Shown piece after piece: positions 8,451 to 16,749 of a stretch of 32,224 bases of DNA. The position numbers and the translations under genes are program-made. Source of the stretch: Clostridium akagii DSM 12554. Lineage in GTDB: Bacteria; Bacillota; Clostridia; Clostridiales; Clostridiaceae. Location: the NCBI RefSeq assembly GCF_000686725.1, contig NZ_JMLK01000030.1:1-32224 (forward strand). The letters run 5' to 3'. The notes below the pieces were generated by a model that did no database searches, was not told the origin of the DNA, and saw nothing but the letters and a program-made list of their open reading frames with translations. Within the stretch, counting starts at the first letter, position 1. Every line of letters begins with the position of its first letter.

Positions 8451-8456
8451 TATAAT
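8451..8456 (+). promoter_or_regulatory. Extended -10 promoter of the lipoprotein gene
   Basis: TGGTATAAT (TGn plus TATAAT, -10 at 8451-8456) lies 36 bases before the ATG of the lipoprotein gene. No good -35 is present, as is common with extended -10 promoters. Confidence 0.55.
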
Positions 8457-8492
8457 TTACATATTATAATAATGTATGGTCAGGAGGAATAT

Positions 8493-9119
8493 ATGAATAA
8501 AAAACTATTATTAATAGCACTAATTTGTACTGGTATTTTTATAACAGGTTGTAGTAATAACCAAACTATTAAGCCCGTTTCTACTAATAAAATATCTCAA
8601 GAGACTACAAATACTGCCGGTACTGCAAAGGATAACACTACCAATATGGTGAATTCTACTAGCAATAATAGTACTAGCCAAACTGCTGCAATTAGCACTT
8701 CTGAAAATAATTCTACAACAGCACAAAATGAAGAATCTTTTTTTGGACAATGGGTTATAGAAAAGGTAGTAGGATATTCTAAAGCGGGAACTTATAGTTC
8801 TGATGATATAAAAAAAATACTAGGGAAAAACCTAAGTTTTTCAAAAGAACAGTCAAGTTGTTTTGGAGATGATATAAGTTACCTAAATAACACAGTTAAA
8901 AATCCGACTTACAAAAAATCAGTTATTACATCTGATGAATTTACAACGGGTTTTCGTGTACCTATAAGCACTTTGACTATAAACAGCAGTACTGTAACAC
9001 AAATTGAGATAAATGATGAAAAAAATTCCCCAGCATGTACATTTTTTATAAAGGATGATAATACATTAATCCTTTACGGTGGAGGAACTTTTTTTGAACT
9101 TAATAGAGTATCAAAGTAA
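8493..9119 (+). CDS. Putative lipoprotein of unknown function
   Basis: A 208-residue protein with a clear lipoprotein signal peptide: MNKKLLLIALICTGIFITGC, with lipobox ITGC and Cys20 as the lipidated residue. Residues about 21-85 are a low-complexity Ser/Thr/Asn-rich linker (repeated NNST, TSENNST). The C-terminal 120 residues begin SFFGQWVIEKVVGYS and are rich in beta strands, ending with DDNTLILYGGGTFFEL. This resembles small lipocalin-like beta domains, but no family can be assigned. GGAGGA lies 6 bases before the ATG, which fixes the start although the frame stays open further upstream. It is probably anchored to the outer face of the membrane. It is convergent with the CmpB-like gene, and the stops are 17 bases apart. 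Confidence 0.8.
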   Translation: MNKKLLLIALICTGIFITGCSNNQTIKPVSTNKISQETTNTAGTAKDNTTNMVNSTSNNSTSQTAAISTSENNSTTAQNEESFFGQWVIEKVVGYSKAGTYSSDDIKKILGKNLSFSKEQSSCFGDDISYLNNTVKNPTYKKSVITSDEFTTGFRVPISTLTINSSTVTQIEINDEKNSPACTFFIKDDNTLILYGGGTFFELNRVSK

Positions 9120-9136
9120 ACACAATTAATTCAATA

Positions 9137-10432
9137 TTATGGCAGAACAGCATTGGGATAAATAAGTTTCATTACAGTATTAGGATAATAGAAAGAAAAA
9201 AATAATCCCATGTTGCCTGTCCGAGGTGTACCAGCCATTCGCAGACCATAATAATATAGTGCCATAGCTGATACCGATGCATTGAGCACTATAAATACAA
9301 CAATACACCAGGTAAGTATCTCTCCTGATACCCATGGGATTTTACTAATATATTTACTCACTAATGGATAAAGCAGCTTTAACCAGACAATTGCAAGTAG
9401 TCCCCAGAACAAACAGTAGAGCAGATTCACCCTGCCATCCAGATTAAAAGGCATACTACTATAATCCCAAAAGCGTGTACCAAGTACCTTTTCTGTAAAC
9501 ACGCTACAAGAATATTCGTAAGTACCACCCAATAAAAAACCTCCCAGAAAAATATATATGGCATTTTTATGTATTAATCCATGAAGCATGAATGTGGCAA
9601 TTACTCCACCCAGTCCCCAAACCACGCTGAAAGGTCCATATATTAGACTACTACGGCTCATCAAATTACCAGTAGTTGCCCAGACAAATCCAGTTTCAAT
9701 CAAATCCCCTGCCAATGCACTGATAATAAACATCCAAACCAATTTTTCAAAACAGATGCCCTCCGCAAATTTTTTTTGATCTAGAACTCTAATAACACTA
9801 CTCTCCAGCTTAACATTTTCTAGCTCTGGGAAAGCCTTGTTAACACGCCTTTGTATCATTGCAAAAAAACCTTGCCCCATTATTTTTTTTGTATCGCTCA
9901 AACCTTCCGTTATCTTTAGTACTATCCTACTTTCTTTCCGTATATGAAAAGCTACCACAAATGAAGCAACAACATCAACCATCAATAAACCAAAGAGTAC
10001 CCATAGTATAATGTTTAATAACAACCATGGAATCATCTGGCTTACCGTATAGACCAATGGTTGTAACAAGGAAATAACCAGAACAGAAGCACCGCTATAT
10101 GCTAAGGCAAAAGCAATAAAAAACCTTGGCTTATCGTAATTCCACAAGCGTCTGCCGGTTATCCGTCTCAGCACCCCTCCAGCTATACATTCCACCACGG
10201 TGACAAGAACTGCATTTCCAACAATTAGTGCAAGTGTATTGGCATTCTCCGCCTCTAAAAATTGTAGACTAAGTACAATACTGAAACCATAAATTGGGCA
10301 TAGTGGCCCGTTCAACATCCCTCTATTAATAAAACTACCTTTTTGTAAACTCACAATTAAGACTTCTGCTATCCATCCCAACAAAGAATAAATCAGAAAA
10401 AAAGCAAAAAGTTCGTAGCCCGTATAACGCAT
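9137..10432 (-). CDS. Putative ABC-transporter type IV (CmpB-like) membrane protein with two tandem domains
   Basis: A 431-residue polytopic membrane protein of the CmpB type (putative ABC transporter permease). The N-terminal half has FFLIYSLLGWIAEVLIVSL, NRGMLNGPLCPIYGFS and TGRRLWNYDKPRF. The C-terminal half repeats this plan with GDLIETGFVWATTG, SRSSLIYGPFSVVWGLGG, EYSCSVFTEKVLGTRFWDYS and PFNLDGRVNLLYCLFWG. Each half therefore carries one copy of the conserved G...E / YGP.. / W-[ND]-Y pattern, residues about 5-190 and 225-400. Single-domain members are usually about half this length. The substrate or role is unknown. AGGAGG lies 8 bases before the ATG. Its codons look richer in G and C than those of neighbouring genes, so transfer is possible. 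Confidence 0.8.
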   Translation of the reverse strand: MRYTGYELFAFFLIYSLLGWIAEVLIVSLQKGSFINRGMLNGPLCPIYGFSIVLSLQFLEAENANTLALIVGNAVLVTVVECIAGGVLRRITGRRLWNYDKPRFFIAFALAYSGASVLVISLLQPLVYTVSQMIPWLLLNIILWVLFGLLMVDVVASFVVAFHIRKESRIVLKITEGLSDTKKIMGQGFFAMIQRRVNKAFPELENVKLESSVIRVLDQKKFAEGICFEKLVWMFIISALAGDLIETGFVWATTGNLMSRSSLIYGPFSVVWGLGGVIATFMLHGLIHKNAIYIFLGGFLLGGTYEYSCSVFTEKVLGTRFWDYSSMPFNLDGRVNLLYCLFWGLLAIVWLKLLYPLVSKYISKIPWVSGEILTWCIVVFIVLNASVSAMALYYYGLRMAGTPRTGNMGLFFSFYYPNTVMKLIYPNAVLP

Positions 10433-10566
10433 ATTCTTTGCCTCCTATATGATTCGTATACTTCATCATATTCATCTAGAACTTTTAAAATACATTTTAC
10501 TTTCTCTTCAAAAACATTACTGTTTGCACCAATGAATATCTAAGAAAGATAAAAAATTTAAATATG

Positions 10567-10602
10567 AAAAAAGCCTCATAGTCTTGGCTATGAAACTTTT
10601 TT
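10567..10602 (-). terminator. Rho-independent terminator of aspA
   Basis: TCATAG and CTATGA form an inner stem, and AAAAAAG and CTTTTTT form an outer one, separated by a two-base mismatch. On the minus strand the hairpin ends in a T run, 51 bases after the aspA stop. It could work on both strands. Confidence 0.75.
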
Positions 10603-10652
10603 ATTAAAATTTTTATAACAGTTTTTTCAAATATCACTTTTTGTGCACCAAT

Positions 10653-12092
10653 CTATTCACCCATTGCATATTTAGTTTCCTTTAATATTTCTTCTTCACT
10701 TAAGGACCTATTTACCTCTGTCATAGCGATTGGATTTAAAATTTGTTCTAATTGTTTCGGAGTTAAAATTCCTTGCCTCAAAACAATTTTTTTAACCTGA
10801 ACTCCAGTTTTTAATGCTTCTTTTGCAATGTCTGCTGCTTTTTTATATCCTATGTACGGGCACAGTGCTGTTACCATTCCTACACTATTATTTACAAGTT
10901 CATTGCATCTTTCCTTATTTGCAGTTATTCCTATTATGCAGTTATCTACAAATGTCTTAGTAGCATTTTTTAGAGTTTCAATTGATTGAAACAGGTTGTA
11001 GAAAAGCACAGGTTCAAAGGCGTTAAGTTCTAGTTGACCTGCTTCAGCTGCCATAGTTATTGTAAAGTCATTTCCTATAATGTTAAAAGCTACTTGAGAA
11101 ACTACTTCTGGAATCACAGGATTTATTTTACCAGGCATAATTGATGATCCGTTTTGCTTTGAAGGTAGATTGATTTCACCTATACCAGTTCTAGGGCCAC
11201 TTGATAATAATCTTAAATCATTTGCCATCTTAGATAAATTTACTGCACAGGTTTTTAAAACTCCTGATACACTTACGAATCCATCAAGATTTTGTGTTGC
11301 ATCAATTAAATCCTCTGCCTCAGTTACATTAATCCCTGTTACTTTTCTAAGGTTATATATAATGTTGTTTAAATATTCTGGACTGGCATTAATAGAAGTT
11401 CCAATGGCTGTTGCTCCAATATTTAAAGTAAGCATTTCATTTTGAGCTTTATTTAACCTATTAATGTCACGTTTTATCATTGACGAGTATGCATGAAAGG
11501 ATTGACCAAGTCTAATTGGAACTGCATCTTGAAGTTGAGTACGTCCCATTTTTATAATATTATCAAACTCTAAAGACTTTAACTCCAGAGCATTATACAT
11601 ACGTTCTAGTTCTGAAATAGCTTTGGGAAGCATTTTTAGAATTGTAATTTTTCCCGCTGTTGGGAATACGTCATTAGTTGATTGAGCCATATTTACATGA
11701 TCATTTGGATGAACAATGCTATAATCACCTTTAGTCCCGCCAAGTATTTCAATAGCACGGTTTGCTATAACTTCATTAGCATTCATATTTGCAGAAGTAC
11801 CTGCACCACCTTGAATAGGATCAACTATAAATTGATCCTGAAGCTTTCCGGAGATAATTTCGTCGCAGGCACTTATTATTGCTTCTGCAATTTTAGCATC
11901 TAATATTTTTGCATCTCTATTTGTAATTGTCGCTGCCTTTTTTACCTGGGCAAGACTTACTATAAGTTCTGGGTGAATGGCACTCCCTGTAATATGAAAA
12001 TTATTTTTAGCACGTAATGTTTGAACTCCATAATAAACATCCATTGATAATCTCATACTTCCTATTGAATCATGTTCTATCCTTGTTTCCAT
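10653..12092 (-). CDS. aspA: Aspartate ammonia-lyase
   Basis: This 479-residue enzyme of the fumarase/aspartase superfamily converts L-aspartate to fumarate and ammonia. The superfamily signature GSSIMPGKIN is at residues 315-324 and supplies the catalytic serine loop. It is followed by PVIPEVVSQVAFNIIGND, the form seen in aspartases; fumarases typically have NPTQ at this point. Other conserved stretches are GGAGTSANMNANEVIANRA (residues 95-113), HPNDHVNMAQSTNDVFPT (128-145) and GRTQLQDAVPIRLGQ (183-197). Length is normal. It is divergent from an Lrp/AsnC regulator, which probably senses an amino acid and controls it. The start has only a modest GAGAGTGA Shine-Dalgarno. Confidence 0.95.
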   Translation of the reverse strand: METRIEHDSIGSMRLSMDVYYGVQTLRAKNNFHITGSAIHPELIVSLAQVKKAATITNRDAKILDAKIAEAIISACDEIISGKLQDQFIVDPIQGGAGTSANMNANEVIANRAIEILGGTKGDYSIVHPNDHVNMAQSTNDVFPTAGKITILKMLPKAISELERMYNALELKSLEFDNIIKMGRTQLQDAVPIRLGQSFHAYSSMIKRDINRLNKAQNEMLTLNIGATAIGTSINASPEYLNNIIYNLRKVTGINVTEAEDLIDATQNLDGFVSVSGVLKTCAVNLSKMANDLRLLSSGPRTGIGEINLPSKQNGSSIMPGKINPVIPEVVSQVAFNIIGNDFTITMAAEAGQLELNAFEPVLFYNLFQSIETLKNATKTFVDNCIIGITANKERCNELVNNSVGMVTALCPYIGYKKAADIAKEALKTGVQVKKIVLRQGILTPKQLEQILNPIAMTEVNRSLSEEEILKETKYAMGE

Positions 12093-12482
12093 ACAAAATC
12101 ACTCTCTTCCTTTTTTTCGTATCCTTACAACAGCGAGGTTAACATGATTTCATATTTATGTAAATACTTTAAGGTGAATAACGAATAAAAGCTAAAAATA
12201 CACATACTGGACTTTATTTAACCTAATTAATATGTACTTTAAGTTCATTTTATAAAGTGGTTTTTTTTACCTTATTAACACGAAAATCGTAGTTTTCAGC
12301 TTTTAAAGTTAATATTCTTAATTAAGATTACGTAAAACTCTTGTATTTTTGATCTTGAAACTTTATTATTTTAATATAATGGATTTTATTATCTTATTAA
12401 CTTCAACTATTATTAAAAAGAAATGAGGTGGATCATTAGAAAGGAAAACAAAAGGTAGCTTTCCTTTAACTAATGTAAAAAT
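12093..12482. promoter_or_regulatory. Divergent control region of aspA and the Lrp-type regulator
   Basis: This 390-base gene-free stretch is very AT-rich, as expected for Lrp binding DNA. A TATAAT at 12375-12380 is a good -10 for the regulator gene, although the -35 is poor. A 12-base perfect palindrome TCTTAATTAAGA is at 12316-12327. A hairpin in the regulator's leader, AAAGGAAA (12440-12447) with TTTCCTTT (12460-12467), lies just before a start codon that lacks a clear Shine-Dalgarno. No aspA promoter could be chosen with confidence, and no coding sequence was seen. Confidence 0.5.
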
Positions 12483-12920
12483 ATGGACAAGATTGATTTA
12501 AAACTTATTGACATTTTACAAAAAAATGCACGTTGTTCCCTTAAAAATTTAGCAAAAGAAGTGTTTTTATCAACGCCAGCTGTGTCCTCTCGCATTTTAA
12601 AACTAGAGGAGGCTGGAGTTATTACAGGGTATTCTGCCCATGTTAATCCACTAAAATTAGGTTATAACATTAAGGCCTTTATAAACCTTGAAATGTCACC
12701 AAAACTAAAACCAAAATTTTATCCTTTTGTAGCAGCATGTCCAAATGTAATTGAATGTAATTGTGTAACTGGAAATTACTCCATGCTAATAACCGTGGCT
12801 TATCATACAACTGTAGAACTTGATATATTTATTGGTGAACTACAGGAATTTGGAAATACACAAACACAAATCGTATTTTCTACAGCGGTGGAAAACAGAG
12901 GAATTGATTTATCTACATAA
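12483..12920 (+). CDS. Lrp/AsnC family transcriptional regulator
   Basis: A 145-residue protein beginning MDKIDLKLIDILQKNARCSLKNLAKEV, the standard AsnC-type helix-turn-helix, with recognition region FLSTPAVSSRILKLEEAGVI. The C-terminal RAM domain (residues about 65-140) has the usual ligand-binding and oligomerisation pattern, including CVTGNYSMLITV, the equivalent of the G-x-x-D/Y turn. Such regulators form dimers to octamers and respond to amino acids. The gene is divergent from aspA, so aspartate or a related amino acid is a reasonable guess for the effector. No strong ribosome binding site is seen before the ATG, which suggests low or regulated translation. Its stop is one base away from that of the convergent cysteine hydrolase gene. 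Confidence 0.92.
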   Translation: MDKIDLKLIDILQKNARCSLKNLAKEVFLSTPAVSSRILKLEEAGVITGYSAHVNPLKLGYNIKAFINLEMSPKLKPKFYPFVAACPNVIECNCVTGNYSMLITVAYHTTVELDIFIGELQEFGNTQTQIVFSTAVENRGIDLST

Positions 12921-12921
12921 G

Positions 12922-13455
12922 TTATTCTATTATTCTTCCTATTGTTTTCTCCATGCTTTCTACTTTTGCAAATCTGCCATTAAATATATTAAAGTTATAA
13001 AACTCATATAAATCCTTGGCTGATATATTTCCATTTTTAAACGTGGTGTTTGTTTTCTCTGGAATAATTAAATTATAGCCATATTCAAATGCAACTTTAC
13101 AAGTGGCATCAATACAAAATTCTGTTTGCATACCTGTAATTACTAATTGATTTATACCCTTATTGTCCAGATATTGTTTTAAATTTGTCTCTTTGAAAGC
13201 AGAATTATAAGTTTTATTTATTATTTTTTCATCCGCATTTGGGCTTACTTCTTCATATATTTTCCATCCTTCTGAGTTTGGCTCTAATTCATCACCTATT
13301 TCATCATTATGTTGAACGTAAATTACCTCAACATTATTTTCTCTACATGTTTTGATTAACCTTTTTATGTTACTTATAACTTCTTCTACATCAAATGGTT
13401 TTGCTAATACTAATGCGTTTTGAAAATCTATAACCAAAAGTGCCATCTTTTCCAT
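12922..13455 (-). CDS. Isochorismatase-like cysteine hydrolase (first of two)
   Basis: A 177-residue member of the cysteine hydrolase (isochorismatase/nicotinamidase) family. The catalytic triad is visible: Asp10 in LLVIDFQNAL, Lys81 in IINKTYNSAF and Cys114 in ITGMQTEFCIDATCKVA. The family hydrolyses amides or ethers of small molecules; the substrate here is unknown. GAGGG lies about 11 bases before the ATG. It is 53 bases downstream of a second, related hydrolase on the same strand, and both follow an HxlR regulator, so an operon is likely. Confidence 0.88.
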   Translation of the reverse strand: MEKMALLVIDFQNALVLAKPFDVEEVISNIKRLIKTCRENNVEVIYVQHNDEIGDELEPNSEGWKIYEEVSPNADEKIINKTYNSAFKETNLKQYLDNKGINQLVITGMQTEFCIDATCKVAFEYGYNLIIPEKTNTTFKNGNISAKDLYEFYNFNIFNGRFAKVESMEKTIGRIIE

Positions 13456-13508
13456 ATCTCTGTCTCCCTCGTATTATTTCATCTTAGCTTAAACATATAC
13501 TATTTGTT

Positions 13509-14069
13509 TTAACAAATAACATTGGAACTTTGTAAAAATTCCTCAGCTGTCATAACCTTTGCAAACATTCCATCTAAAGATGCCATATATGTTGCCTGTA
13601 CAATTTCAGCAGGGATTGTGTTCCCATTCCTTGTTAAATCTTTTGTAGTGCAAGCATCTTCAATTAGAGTTACAATAAGCCCTAATTCCTTTGCATATCT
13701 CACTGTAGTATCAATGCACATATGCGTCATCATTCCACATACCACAATATGATTAATATTATTATCCGAAATAGTTTTATCTAATCCAGTTTCAAAAAAA
13801 CTATTAGGAACATGCTTTATAAAAACTTTTTCATCTTCCCTAGGAGTAACAAGATAATTTATTTCTGCCCCAATGCTATCTTGTAAAAAGGCTTTAGCTT
13901 TATTACCGCTAACTATATGTTTTACATGAAAAACATGTAGACTATTTTTTCTAAAAAAATCAAGTATAACCTTAGCCCTATTAGCAGTTTCTATAGTATG
14001 ATTTAATTCTGATTTTCCACCCTGAAAATATTCGTTTTGTATATCAATCAATATTAATACAGTGTTCAT
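13509..14069 (-). CDS. Isochorismatase-like cysteine hydrolase (second of two)
   Basis: This 186-residue protein has the same fold and triad as its neighbour: Asp9 in LILIDIQNEYF, Lys85 in VFIKHVPNSFF and Cys118 in VVCGMMTHMCIDTTVRYA. It is clearly related to the downstream copy but diverged from it, so the pair may be an old duplication or two separate acquisitions. The motif GMMTHMCIDTTVR is common in proteins annotated as cysteine hydrolases or nicotinamidase-like. The substrate is unknown. AGGAGG lies upstream of the ATG. It lies 54 bases after the HxlR gene. Confidence 0.88.
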   Translation of the reverse strand: MNTVLILIDIQNEYFQGGKSELNHTIETANRAKVILDFFRKNSLHVFHVKHIVSGNKAKAFLQDSIGAEINYLVTPREDEKVFIKHVPNSFFETGLDKTISDNNINHIVVCGMMTHMCIDTTVRYAKELGLIVTLIEDACTTKDLTRNGNTIPAEIVQATYMASLDGMFAKVMTAEEFLQSSNVIC

Positions 14070-14123
14070 TCTTATTACCTCCTATCATTAACTCCATTAT
14101 AGTAGAATTAGCTAGGAAGTAAA

Positions 14124-14513
14124 TTACTTACTTTTTTGTGGGTACTCAGTAGAATAAAAAATTCCTTTTTGTTCTAAAATTTCTGTCATTCCATGCTCAG
14201 CCATATAGTCAACACCTATACTTTGTAATATTGCTAGAGCAGGTATAATCTTCTTGCCTCTATCATCAGTAAGAAAATACTCTACATGTAATGGGTATCC
14301 ATTAGAGTTTATTTTATCTATAAGCCCAAATTCTTTAAGCTCCTTAAGTTGTTCCAATAACATCTTCTCACTAATACCTGCTATATCATTTTTAAGCTTT
14401 GAAAGGGATGTAGGTCCATATTTCAATTGCCACAGAATTATTGTTTTCCATTTTCCTTTAATTACATCATGTACTACTTCTAGAGGGCACGTGTACTCAT
14501 CTCTTATCTTCAA
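14124..14513 (-). CDS. HxlR family transcriptional regulator
   Basis: A 129-residue winged-helix protein with the HxlR pattern: CPLEVVHDVIKGKWKTIILWQL, then GPTSLSKLKNDIAGISEKMLLEQLKELKEFGLI and the wing PLHVEYFLTDDRGKKIIPAL. The Cys at residue 9, just before the DNA-binding core, is the position used for thiol sensing in YodB/HypR-type members; its use here is inference. Translation starts at a TTG (14513) with GAGGTGA 6 bases upstream. It heads the two-hydrolase operon and lies 11 bases downstream of a ruined LysR gene on the same strand. Confidence 0.9.
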   Translation of the reverse strand: MKIRDEYTCPLEVVHDVIKGKWKTIILWQLKYGPTSLSKLKNDIAGISEKMLLEQLKELKEFGLIDKINSNGYPLHVEYFLTDDRGKKIIPALAILQSIGVDYMAEHGMTEILEQKGIFYSTEYPQKSK

Positions 14514-14524
14514 TTTATATCACC

Positions 14525-14889
14525 TCATTTTTGTTCATTTTCAATGAATTTAGTAAATAATTCTAAAAAGAGTTTTATTTCAGAATTATCTTTTTTCCAA
14601 ATTAGATAAGTAAATGAAATTGGATCTTCTATAAATTTAGATTCAATTATTCTAATATCTTTATTAGCTAAACCCTTGAAAATATAGATAGGCAAATATA
14701 AAATGCCCTGATCTGCTTTAATTAGACTTTCAGTAACATGAACAGATGATATATAAGTACTAATTGTTTCAGCTGCTATTGGATAAAAAAATTTGCCATC
14801 CTCCGTTAATACTATATTTCTTCTGCTACCTTCCTATAATTTTCATATTTTGCAACAACTATAAAGGTATAATACCATTCTAAATTCAT
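14525..14889 (-). pseudogene. LysR-type regulator destroyed by internal deletions
   Basis: Read on the minus strand, an intact start with AGGAG (6 bases before the ATG) gives MNLEWYYTFIVVAKYENYRK and then VAEEI before a stop. This is the first helix pair of a LysR DNA-binding domain. In another frame, overlapping this end, SRRNIVLTEDGKFFYPIA continues as the wing of the same domain, then runs directly into ADQGILYLPIYIFKGLA and ends FTKFIENEQK, the C-terminal part of the LysR effector domain. About 30 residues of the recognition helix region and about 130 residues of the central effector domain are missing compared with a normal member of about 290 residues. It cannot make a working regulator. 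It lies in the gap between the HxlR and PEBP genes. Confidence 0.8.
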
Positions 14890-15039
14890 TTTTTCTCCTA
14901 ACAAAAGAACCATTAAGTTTTTCTTAACATTATATCAATAAATTATTAATTTAAAAACATAAAATACAAATGTATAATGATTTATAGAGAAATCTACAAA
15001 TACAATTTTCACTTAAAAAAAGAGAGGATGTTAGCATTT

Positions 15040-15549
15040 ATGAAAATTAACGTTAAAACAGAAAATGGTTATTTACCAAATAAGTACTCAAAATTTGCAG
15101 GAGAAAACTATGAATATAAAGGAAACCCATGTGTTTCTTTTCCAATTGAATTCACTGATGTTTCTGATAAGGTTAAGTCAATTGCTCTTACCTTTTTGGA
15201 TCATGATGCTATTCCCGTTTGTGGTTTTACATGGATACATTGGTTAGCCTGTAATATACCACCTACGATTCGCACCCTTCCTAAAAACATAAGTGTAGAT
15301 AACACCCTAAATGTTCTCCAAGGCCAAAATAGCTTTGCTTCACCCTTTATTGGTGAAACTGATCATATTATAACGAATAGATATATTGGACCAACTCCAC
15401 CAGATAAAGATCATGAATATACATTAAAGGTATATGGGCTTGATAAAAAATTAGATTTAAATGAAGGATATTTCATGAACGATTTCTATAAACTTATTAA
15501 TGGACATATTGTAGAATCTGCTGAATTAAAGATATTAGGACGTTGTTAA
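15040..15549 (+). CDS. YbhB/YbcL family PEBP-like protein
   Basis: A 169-residue protein of the phosphatidylethanolamine-binding (Raf kinase inhibitor-like) family. Visible motifs are SIALTFLDHDAIPVCGFTWIHWLACNIP (the DxD and the H-W pair that form the anion-binding pocket) and YIGPTPPDKDHEYTLKVYGLD (the GPxPP...HxY segment). There is no signal peptide, so it is cytoplasmic. The biochemical role of bacterial members is poorly known. The ATG at 15040 is preferred because AGAGAGG lies 12 bases upstream; an ATG at 15028 abuts that site and would add only four residues. A TATAAT at 14973-14978 is a likely -10. A strong terminator follows directly. Confidence 0.9.
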   Translation: MKINVKTENGYLPNKYSKFAGENYEYKGNPCVSFPIEFTDVSDKVKSIALTFLDHDAIPVCGFTWIHWLACNIPPTIRTLPKNISVDNTLNVLQGQNSFASPFIGETDHIITNRYIGPTPPDKDHEYTLKVYGLDKKLDLNEGYFMNDFYKLINGHIVESAELKILGRC

Positions 15550-15566
15550 ATTTATTTATCAGGTTA

Positions 15567-15606
15567 AAAGAGAGAGAACCTTCATTTCTGAGGGTTCTCT
15601 CTCTTT
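15567..15606. terminator. Strong bidirectional terminator hairpin (repeat family copy 1)
   Basis: An 18-base stem (AAAGAGAGAGAACCTTCA with its complement, one G-U pair) closes a TTTC loop between two convergent genes. The stem is flanked by A and T runs, so it can terminate on both strands. The core ATTTCTGAGGGTTC recurs at 17985-17999 and, degenerate, at 24120-24134. Confidence 0.9.
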
Positions 15607-15649
15607 GTTTGTTATTTATACGTTATTCCATTAGTTTCAACTCTAAGTA

Positions 15650-15967
15650 TTAAGATAATTCTCCCCAATCCCTTTTTATATGCCACTTTTTGTGAGGGAT
15701 AGTAACATATTTTTCTGGTTCAAAATTTTCTGTGAGTATCTCAATATTTATAACTTCACTAGGATTGATTGAAAGACTGTGGTTTTTACTAGTGGTTTCA
15801 AGGTCGTAAAAATGATATCTATCAAGCCCATCTTTAAACTTTTTGTTTGGACCATAATCGAAGGGTACACATCTCCGTGATATTACACCTTTATCAGCTG
15901 AATTAAATTCTACTGTTACCAAACTTTTGCTATTTATTGATTTTATGAATATATCATTATCTGACAT
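15650..15967 (-). CDS. Conserved-looking protein of unknown function
   Basis: A 105-residue protein starting MSDNDIFIKSINSKSLVTVEF. It is rich in charged and aromatic residues. Striking segments are SRRCVPFDYGPNKKFKDG, DRYHFYDLET and the C-terminal KWHIKRDWGELS. Similar short proteins with PFDFGP and DRYHFYDL segments are, as far as I recall, widespread in clostridia and without known function. The beta-rich N-terminal part is faintly like a WYL-type SH3 fold, but that is only an impression. GGGGGG lies 6 bases before the ATG. It stands alone, convergent with the PEBP gene. Confidence 0.7.
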   Translation of the reverse strand: MSDNDIFIKSINSKSLVTVEFNSADKGVISRRCVPFDYGPNKKFKDGLDRYHFYDLETTSKNHSLSINPSEVINIEILTENFEPEKYVTIPHKKWHIKRDWGELS

Positions 15968-16114
15968 ATGAATCCCCCCATTATATAATTTGTCAATATA
16001 TTACTCATTGGAATTTTAATTATTTTAAACGTTTTCACTTCATATTATAACACTTTTTATAGATAAAATCTGCACTATTATCAAAGTCAGTTAATTAAAT
16101 ATATTTTATCCCAA

Positions 16115-16708
16115 TCAAAAATTAAGATTTTTACGTAATATATTCTCAACTAATTCTAGATAATCACCCTCATAGGAAAATGTCTTATACGCTAGCATAG
16201 TTGCTAGGCCATGAACCATTGACCACATAGCAATTATATCCTGTACGTAGTCTTCTTCTTTCACATTTATGCTTTTAAAAAAATCCAGTGCACAATCTTC
16301 AAATATATTAAAAGTAAAATATTCTTCACTTCTAAGGTTATCCTCTTTAATAATTACCCCAGATCCAGAATTTGTTAAAAAAGCGAATTTTAGATAATCT
16401 GGATTCTCAACCATGAAAAAAACATATTTTTTACCTAATTCTATGATCCTTTCTTTAGGGTCACTTTTATATTTTTCTACTACTTCATTTAAAGAACTTT
16501 TAAAGTTACTAAATACATATTCAGATATTGCATTAATTAATTCCTCTTTATTTTTAAAATGCCTATAGGGTGCCGCATGACTTACATTACACAATGCTGC
16601 TACTTTTCTAATTGAAAAATTTTCTGCACCCTCTTCATTAAATAATTTTAATCCCATTTTTATAAGATTTTCCTTTAAATCGTTATGATGATATGTATCA
16701 CTTTTCAT
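16115..16708 (-). CDS. TetR/AcrR family regulator with WHG-type C-terminal domain
   Basis: A 197-residue repressor. The DNA-binding domain is LKENLIKMGLKLFNEEGAENFSIRKVAALCNVSHAAPYRHFKNKEELI in three consecutive helices (residues about 10-57). The C-terminal domain contains IAMWSMVHGLATMLAYKTF, the WHG-type motif (W-x2-VHG) found in a TetR subfamily. The ATG at 16708 is chosen because GAGG lies 7 bases upstream; the open frame extends 17 residues more without support. It is divergent from the flavin reductase gene, and two palindromic operators lie in the shared promoter region, so it very probably represses both genes. Confidence 0.92.
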   Translation of the reverse strand: MKSDTYHHNDLKENLIKMGLKLFNEEGAENFSIRKVAALCNVSHAAPYRHFKNKEELINAISEYVFSNFKSSLNEVVEKYKSDPKERIIELGKKYVFFMVENPDYLKFAFLTNSGSGVIIKEDNLRSEEYFTFNIFEDCALDFFKSINVKEEDYVQDIIAMWSMVHGLATMLAYKTFSYEGDYLELVENILRKNLNF

Positions 16709-16749
16709 ATAATAACCTCTTTTCAAAATACAAATGTATGTAAAAAAAT

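Noticed and set aside
12423-12458. Eleven-codon frame (MRWIIRKENKR) in the leader of the Lrp-type gene as a leader peptide
   Set aside because: Only a poor Shine-Dalgarno precedes it, and it has no run of a regulatory amino acid; the length fits chance.
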